Shown: one piece after another, positions 46,444 to 51,124 of the stretch | Layout: every line of letters begins with the position of its first letter | Numbering within the stretch: the stretch's first letter is position 1 | Assembly: GCF_011369485.1 (NCBI RefSeq) | Contig: NZ_VXCA01000022.1 | Span: 1-51,124 of the forward strand | DNA length: 51,124 nucleotides | Origin: Pseudomonas atagonensis | GTDB lineage: Bacteria > Pseudomonadota > Gammaproteobacteria > Pseudomonadales > Pseudomonadaceae | Direction: 5' to 3' | The notes under the pieces: generated by a model | The model's input: the letters and a program-made list of their open reading frames with translations, nothing else | Databases searched by the model: none | What the model was told of the DNA's origin: nothing | Translations under genes and position numbers: made by a program

Positions 46444-47679
46444 ATGGACGGTTTGCCCATAGGGCCGATGCTCGCGGTATTTGTCCTGCTGATTTTATGG
46501 TCGGGGCTGTTTACCGCCGTCGAAATCGCGCAACAGCATCTGCTCGCGCAACGCACCGCCTCGCGCGCAAGCGATAAACCGCTGGCGAAGCTGAGCTTCC
46601 CGCTCGACAGCCTGATCCTCTGCAACACCCTGTGCCGGGCGCTGGCGGTGATCATTGCCACACTGCTGGCGATTTTCCTTTGTGAAGAAAACGGCCCATG
46701 GGCTGCCTGCCTGAGTGCCGGCGTGATCTTGCTGGTCTTCGCCGATTACTTCCCGCGCTCGCTCGCCAAACGCTATCCGGACGCGGTGCTCACCTTCGGC
46801 AATACCCTGCTGGCGGTGCCGTTGAAAGCGGTATATCCATTGGCCTGGTTGCTCAGTCGCCTTAGCGGTTTGCTGACTCGACCATTTGCGCGCAAAGCCC
46901 AGGTGGTGCAGCAAAGCGAAGACGATCTGCCGGTGGATCATTCCGATGACCCTGAGCATCCGAGCCGTACGCATCCGGTGTCTGGCATTCATGCGCTGGA
47001 CAACATCACGGTCAACGACATTCTGGTGCCGCGCAGTGACGTCGACGGCATCAACCTCGATGACCCGATCGAAGACATCATCGAGCAACTGCGCCACAAC
47101 AAGCGCACACGCCTGCCGGTGTTCCACAGCGACATCAACCAGGTCGAAGCAGTGCTCAACACCCGGCAGATCCGCCACCTGCTCAGCAACGACGACCTGA
47201 CCCGCGAAGCCTTGCTGGCCGCCAGTTACGAGCCGTATTTCGTGCCTGAAAGCACGCCGCTGCAACTGCAGCTGCTGAACTTCCACAAGCAGCAACGCCG
47301 GTTGGGCATGGTGGTCGACGAATACGGCGAAGTGCTGGGGATCGTTACGCTGGAAGACATTCTTGAAGAGATTGTCGGCGAGTTCGAAAGCGAGCACAGC
47401 CTCGATAATCCGCACATTCATCCGCAGGCCGACGGGCGCATGGTGATTGATGGCGCGGCATCGATCCGTGAGCTGAATAAATGCCTGGGCTGGCACTTGC
47501 CGAGCGATGGACCGAAAACGCTCAACGGACTGGTGACCGAAGCGCTGGAGACCATTCCGGAAAGCGCGGTATGCCTGAAGATCGGCCGCTATCGCCTGGA
47601 GATTCTCGAGACTGAAGAGAACCGGGTGAGCAAGGTGTTGATCTGGCATACCTCTTCGGTGCCTGCGACAGTTCAATAG
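46444..47679 (+). CDS. CNNM/CorC-type membrane protein with CBS pair
   Basis: 411 aa. The N-terminal CNNM (DUF21) membrane domain, about 1-150, opens MLAVFVLLILWSGLFTAVEI. Two CBS repeats follow (about 190-310; ITVNDILVPRSDVDGI and RLGMVVDEYGEVLGIVTLED, then ILEEIVGEFESEH). A C-terminal CorC_HlyC domain (about 325-405) includes MVIDGAASIRELNKCLGW. Members are linked to Mg2+/Co2+ efflux or tolerance; CBS domains sense adenosine nucleotides. Operon with the YpjD-like gene. Confidence 0.9.
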   Translation: MDGLPIGPMLAVFVLLILWSGLFTAVEIAQQHLLAQRTASRASDKPLAKLSFPLDSLILCNTLCRALAVIIATLLAIFLCEENGPWAACLSAGVILLVFADYFPRSLAKRYPDAVLTFGNTLLAVPLKAVYPLAWLLSRLSGLLTRPFARKAQVVQQSEDDLPVDHSDDPEHPSRTHPVSGIHALDNITVNDILVPRSDVDGINLDDPIEDIIEQLRHNKRTRLPVFHSDINQVEAVLNTRQIRHLLSNDDLTREALLAASYEPYFVPESTPLQLQLLNFHKQQRRLGMVVDEYGEVLGIVTLEDILEEIVGEFESEHSLDNPHIHPQADGRMVIDGAASIRELNKCLGWHLPSDGPKTLNGLVTEALETIPESAVCLKIGRYRLEILETEENRVSKVLIWHTSSVPATVQ

Positions 47680-47690
47680 CGTTTTTGCGC

Positions 47691-47720
47691 TTGTTTGATC
47701 GTTAGCCTCCTTCCTATAAT
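47691..47720 (+). promoter_or_regulatory. strong sigma-70 promoter candidate for the MHS transporter
   Basis: TTGTTT (47691-47696), an 18-base spacer, and a perfect TATAAT (47715-47720). It would give a leader of about 180 bases that begins with the hairpin at 47724-47741. Confidence 0.65.
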
Positions 47721-47723
47721 CGA

Positions 47724-47741
47724 GACGCTTACCCAAGCGTC
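47724..47741 (+). promoter_or_regulatory. 5' leader hairpin of the MHS transporter mRNA
   Basis: GACGCTT-ACCC-AAGCGTC, a perfect 7-bp stem placed where transcription from the TATAAT at 47715 should start. A 5' terminal hairpin of this type usually protects mRNA from decay. The rest of the leader (to 47905) holds a weaker TCGAAACA...TGTTCGA pairing. Confidence 0.5.
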
Positions 47742-47905
47742 GCTGAGCCACGTGCTTACCCCGCACCCGACAGGTTTCGGCCATTTCCGCTTCACTCCGG
47801 CGACTGTTCCTACTCGAAACAGCGACCGCGCCTCATCCCACATCCCTGGGTGTTCGACCATAATAATTCGCTCCAACGGAGCTCATGACTGTCAGGGATC
47901 ACCGC

Positions 47906-49222
47906 ATGACGACCAGTACCGCTTACAGCGACACCACGCCTGCCCAACCGACCAATTCCGCCACCCGAGTGGCCACGGCGAGCTTTATCGGCACGGCCAT
48001 CGAGTTCTACGATTTCTATGTGTATGCCACCGCCGCCGCGCTGGTGATCGGGCCGGTGTTCTTTCCGCAAACTTCCGGCACCGCGCAGATGCTGTCGGCA
48101 TTTCTGACCTTCGGCATTGCCTTCCTCGCCCGACCATTGGGTTCGGCGCTGTTCGGCCATTTCGGTGACCGCATCGGGCGCAAGTCGACGCTGGTTGCTT
48201 CGCTGCTGCTGATGGGGGTCTGCACCACGCTGATCGGCGTGCTGCCCGGTTACGCCAGCATCGGAGCCTGGGCGCCGATTTTGCTGTGCGTGCTGCGCTT
48301 TGGTCAGGGGCTTGGGCTGGGTGGTGAATGGGGCGGCGCAGCGCTGCTGGCCACGGAAAATGCACCGAAAGGCAAGCGTGCGTGGTTCGGCATGTTCCCG
48401 CAGCTTGGCCCCTCCATCGGCTTTCTTGCCGCCAACGGCTTGTTCCTGACGCTGGCCATGACCCTCACCGACGAACAATTCCGCAGCTGGGGCTGGCGCA
48501 TTCCGTTCCTGCTCAGTGCTGCACTGGTGATGGTGGGACTGTATGTACGTCTGAAACTCCACGAAACCCCGGTATTCGCCAACGCCATCGCGCGTCAGGA
48601 GCGGGTGAAAGTGCCGCTGGTCGAGCTGTTCAGTCAGTACTGGGCGCCGACATTGCTGGGCGCGGCGGCGATGGTGGTTTGCTACGCACTGTTTTATATC
48701 TCGACGGTATTTTCCCTGAGCTATGGCGTATCCACCCTCGGCTACAGCCGTGAGACGTTCCTCGGCCTGCTGTGTTTTGCCGTGCTGTTCATGGCGGCCG
48801 CCACGCCGCTGTCGGCGTGGGCCAGCGACCGTTACGGGCGCAAACCGGTGCTGATCATTGGTGGCGTGCTGGCGATTCTGTCCGGGTTTCTGATGGAGCC
48901 GTTGCTGACGCAGGGTTCGACCTGGGGCGTGGCGCTGTTTCTGTGCATCGAGCTGTTCTTGATGGGTGTGACATTTGCACCGATGGGGGCGCTGTTGCCG
49001 GAGTTGTTTCCGACACATGTGCGTTATACCGGCGCGTCGGCGGCGTATAACCTCGGCGGGATTGTCGGGGCCTCGGCGGCGCCGTTCTTCGCGCAACAAC
49101 TGGTGGCGATGGGTGGTTTGAGTTACGTCGGCGGGTATGTGTCTGCGGCCGCGGTGCTCAGCTTGATCGCTGTGCTGTGCCTGAAGGAAACGCGCAATAA
49201 CGATTTGAATCAGGTTGCCTGA
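47906..49222 (+). CDS. MFS transporter, metabolite:H+ symporter (MHS) family
   Basis: 438 aa from ATG 47906, chosen for AGGGA eight bases upstream; the ATG at 47885 is an alternative adding 7 residues. Twelve transmembrane helices. MHS hallmarks are GTAIEFYDFYVYATAAALVI in helix 1, motif A GHFGDRIGRKSTL in loop 2-3, and RFGQGLGLGGEWGGAALLAT in helices 4-5. Relatives carry shikimate, citrate, alpha-ketoglutarate or proline/betaine; the substrate here is unknown. It has its own promoter and a long leader, so it is likely regulated separately from the CorC-type gene. Confidence 0.92.
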   Translation: MTTSTAYSDTTPAQPTNSATRVATASFIGTAIEFYDFYVYATAAALVIGPVFFPQTSGTAQMLSAFLTFGIAFLARPLGSALFGHFGDRIGRKSTLVASLLLMGVCTTLIGVLPGYASIGAWAPILLCVLRFGQGLGLGGEWGGAALLATENAPKGKRAWFGMFPQLGPSIGFLAANGLFLTLAMTLTDEQFRSWGWRIPFLLSAALVMVGLYVRLKLHETPVFANAIARQERVKVPLVELFSQYWAPTLLGAAAMVVCYALFYISTVFSLSYGVSTLGYSRETFLGLLCFAVLFMAAATPLSAWASDRYGRKPVLIIGGVLAILSGFLMEPLLTQGSTWGVALFLCIELFLMGVTFAPMGALLPELFPTHVRYTGASAAYNLGGIVGASAAPFFAQQLVAMGGLSYVGGYVSAAAVLSLIAVLCLKETRNNDLNQVA

Positions 49223-49231
49223 TAGATCGCT

Positions 49232-49296
49232 ATCGCGAGCAGGCTCACTCCTACAGGGGAACGCATTCCAATTGTAGGAGTGAGCCTGCTCGCGAT
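49232..49296. repeat. inverted pair of REP elements, CTCACTCCTAC type
   Basis: ATCGCGAGCAGGCTCACTCC (plus TAC) at 49232-49254, inverted at 49274-49296, with a 19-base loop. It lies between convergent genes and is nearly identical to the pair at 20518-20583. Confidence 0.88.
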
Positions 49297-49310
49297 GGAC
49301 GCGACTCGGT

Positions 49311-50492
49311 TTACAGCTCTACAACAACCGCCTGAGCAGCGCGGGTCGCTTTGGCACGAGCCGCTTCAATCGACTCATCCCGCGCCAGCGCCACGCCCAT
49401 GCGGCGCTGACCATTCACTTCTGGCTTGCCAAACAGACGCAGCGCGGTATCCGGTTCGCTCAAAGCAGCGCCGAGATTGGCAAAGGCTGTCTGCGTCGAC
49501 TGCCCTTCCACCAGAATCACCGCCGAAGCCGAAGGGCCGAACTGGCGAATCAACGGCACCGGCAGACCCAGAATTGCCCGGGCATGCAGGGCGAACTGCG
49601 ACAGATCCTGGGAAATCAGCGTCACCAGACCGGTGTCGTGCGGACGCGGCGACACTTCGCTGAACCACACCTGATCGCCTTTGATAAACAGCTCGACGCC
49701 GAACAGACCACGGCCGCCCAGCGCTTCAGTCACCGCTTTGGCGACGCGCTCGGATTCCGCCAAGGCAATCGGGCTCATGGCCTGTGGCTGCCAGGATTCC
49801 TGATAATCGCCCTTCTCTTGACGGTGACCGACTGGCGCGCAGAACGTGGTGCCACCGATGTGGCGCACGGTCAGCAGGGTGATTTCGTAGTCGAAATCGA
49901 TGAAACCTTCGATGATTACCCGGCCTTTGCCGGCGCGACCGCCCTCTTGTGCGTAATCCCAGGCTTTCTGCACGTCATCGGCGCTGCGCAGCAGGCTCTG
50001 GCCTTTGCCCGACGAACTCATCACCGGTTTGACGACGCAAGGGAAACCCAGGTCCTCAACCGCTTTGCTGTAATCCTCGAAGGTGTCGGCAAAGTGGTAA
50101 GGCGAGGTCGGCAGGTCCAGCTCTTCGGCGGCCAGACGACGAATACCTTCGCGGTTCATGGTCAATTGCGCGGCGCGAGCGGTCGGAATCACGGTAAAGC
50201 CTTCGGCTTCCAGTTCGACCAGTGTGGCGGTGGCGATTGCTTCGATTTCCGGCACGATGAAGTGCGGCTTCTCGGCTTCGATGACTGCACGCAGGGCAGC
50301 GCCGTCGAGCATGTTGATCACGTGGCTGCGATGGGCAACCTGCATGGCCGGCGCGTTGGCGTAACGATCGACGGCAATCACCTCAACGCCCAGGCGTTGC
50401 AGCTCGATCACCACTTCCTTGCCCAACTCACCACAGCCACACAGCAATACGCGGGTCGCGGTCGGCGACAATGGAGTTCCGATACGGGTCAT
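49311..50492 (-). CDS. purT: formate-dependent GAR transformylase PurT
   Basis: 393 aa ATP-grasp enzyme making formyl-GAR from GAR, formate and ATP, the folate-independent third step of purine synthesis. N-terminal [36 protein letters not shown], the ATP-grasp [17 protein letters not shown], the [20 protein letters not shown] block, and the metal/ATP-site [20 protein letters not shown] are all present. It follows the VUT-family gene on the same strand with a gap of 100 bases. Confidence 0.97.
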   Translation of the reverse strand: MTRIGTPLSPTATRVLLCGCGELGKEVVIELQRLGVEVIAVDRYANAPAMQVAHRSHVINMLDGAALRAVIEAEKPHFIVPEIEAIATATLVELEAEGFTVIPTARAAQLTMNREGIRRLAAEELDLPTSPYHFADTFEDYSKAVEDLGFPCVVKPVMSSSGKGQSLLRSADDVQKAWDYAQEGGRAGKGRVIIEGFIDFDYEITLLTVRHIGGTTFCAPVGHRQEKGDYQESWQPQAMSPIALAESERVAKAVTEALGGRGLFGVELFIKGDQVWFSEVSPRPHDTGLVTLISQDLSQFALHARAILGLPVPLIRQFGPSASAVILVEGQSTQTAFANLGAALSEPDTALRLFGKPEVNGQRRMGVALARDESIEAARAKATRAAQAVVVEL

Positions 50493-50592
50493 CTCAGGTC
50501 CTCAAAGAAGCGGATCATCGAGGAAAGCGTCGCCATGCGCACTTTCCATGGGGAGAAAGCGCGGCATTTTACATGAACCCGAGGATTTGGCT

Positions 50593-51060
50593 TCAGCCGG
50601 CGACAGCCTGTTTGCGTTCGCGCCAGGCCATGATCAGCCAGACGGCGGTGACACCGGCGAATTTCGAGGCCAGCGCGGTGATGATCACCGGCGGCGTCAT
50701 CAGATCGATCATGCCGAAGAAGATGAAGGTATCGAGGGGAATGCTCAGCGCCGAGCTGATCCACAAGCGGTCGCGCAACGGCCGTTTGGTGATACTGAAC
50801 ACCAGCCAATCGATGATCTCGGAGACGGCGAACGCCGTCGCGCTGGCCAGCGCGATGGACGGATCGGACGTGACATAAGACAGTACCAGCGCCGCCAACA
50901 TCGCCACGATGGCGCCGTGGCCGAAGCGGGTCTGCACCATGTCGCGCAGCACGAACACCAGACCACCCCAGGCGGACCAGATGATGTCCAGGTGCGGCGC
51001 CGTGGAGAAGGCGAAGTTGATCAGCACGACGCTGCTGATGTAGGCGATGAGGAAAATCAT
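50593..51060 (-). CDS. VUT-family membrane protein (putative precursor transporter)
   Basis: 155 aa from ATG 51060; a TTG at 51111 in the same frame would add 17 unconvincing residues. About five or six transmembrane segments, starting IFLIAYISSVVLINFAFSTA. The VUT/ECF-like fingerprints are WGGLVFVLRDMVQTRFGHGA and ALASATAFAVSEIIDWLVFS. Some relatives (YhhQ) import queuosine precursors, but this is a shorter Pseudomonas type and the substrate is not known. AGGT lies nine bases before the ATG. Same strand and order as purT in other pseudomonads. The upstream region is cut by the window end. Confidence 0.85.
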   Translation of the reverse strand: MIFLIAYISSVVLINFAFSTAPHLDIIWSAWGGLVFVLRDMVQTRFGHGAIVAMLAALVLSYVTSDPSIALASATAFAVSEIIDWLVFSITKRPLRDRLWISSALSIPLDTFIFFGMIDLMTPPVIITALASKFAGVTAVWLIMAWRERKQAVAG

Positions 51061-51124
51061 GGGGGAGCGACCTGTCAGATTGGCGCACAGATTACTGGAC
51101 CCGCAGATCAAGAGCCACCCCCTC

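Noticed and set aside
51061..51124. Possible preQ1 riboswitch before the VUT-family gene
   Set aside because: The 64 available bases do not contain the short stem plus A-rich tail of preQ1-I, and the region is cut by the window end.

Overview
The window is a piece of a Pseudomonas chromosome, most likely of the P. fluorescens group. Most of it is GC-rich. Its right half keeps the gene order I know from Pseudomonas (thrC-hom-dsbC-xerD-antiporter, then rplS-trmD-rimM-rpsP-ffh-ypjD-corC-MFS transporter-VUT protein-purT). It carries many paired inverted REP-type palindromes of the kind common in P. fluorescens intergenic DNA.

1-11160 is an accessory type VI secretion (T6SS) island. It holds the end of a VgrG spike gene, a DUF4123 effector adaptor, and a large (1002 aa) effector candidate whose mechanism I do not recognise. 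Behind it stand five tandem paralogues of an exported Sel1-repeat protein. VgrG, adaptor and effector overlap or nearly touch. Composition turns AT-rich inside the last fifth of the effector gene and stays so to about 11160. Sel1-repeat proteins are known immunity proteins of some Pseudomonas T6SS effectors, so the array is best read as a cognate immunity gene plus a stack of extra ones. A short remnant of the effector's 3' end lies in front of copy 4. Copy 5 has a one-base frameshift. All copies appear to start with TTG. This is the most novel part of the window.

11205-22217 is a chromosomal metabolic block. It has a YebE/DUF533 protein, a LysR regulator, a gamma-aminobutyraldehyde dehydrogenase paralogue, a complete YdcSTUV-type polyamine ABC transporter, PatD, and an APC-family permease. 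Together they look like putrescine/polyamine uptake and conversion towards GABA. Repeats sit between ydcS and ydcT and between ydcV and patD.

22218-34334 is mixed: a frameshifted small gene, a 61-aa conserved-looking small protein, the osmoregulated glucan protein OpgD, a GNAT acetyltransferase, an Old Yellow Enzyme of the XenA/YqjM class, RecJ, YaeQ, a class III CoA-transferase, a periplasmic solute-binding-like protein, a DUF3509 protein, and what looks like an eroded two-component system (a sensor that stops after its PAS domain beside a receiver-only regulator).

34454-51060 is core genome: threonine biosynthesis (hom, thrC), periplasmic disulfide isomerase (dsbC), chromosome dimer resolution (xerD), a cation/proton antiporter, an acyl-CoA thioesterase, the rpsP-rimM-trmD-rplS operon, signal recognition particle (ffh), a CcsA/YpjD membrane protein, a CorC-type CBS protein, an MHS-family transporter with a long structured leader, purT and a VUT-family membrane protein. 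I see no rRNA, tRNA, CRISPR array or insertion sequence.
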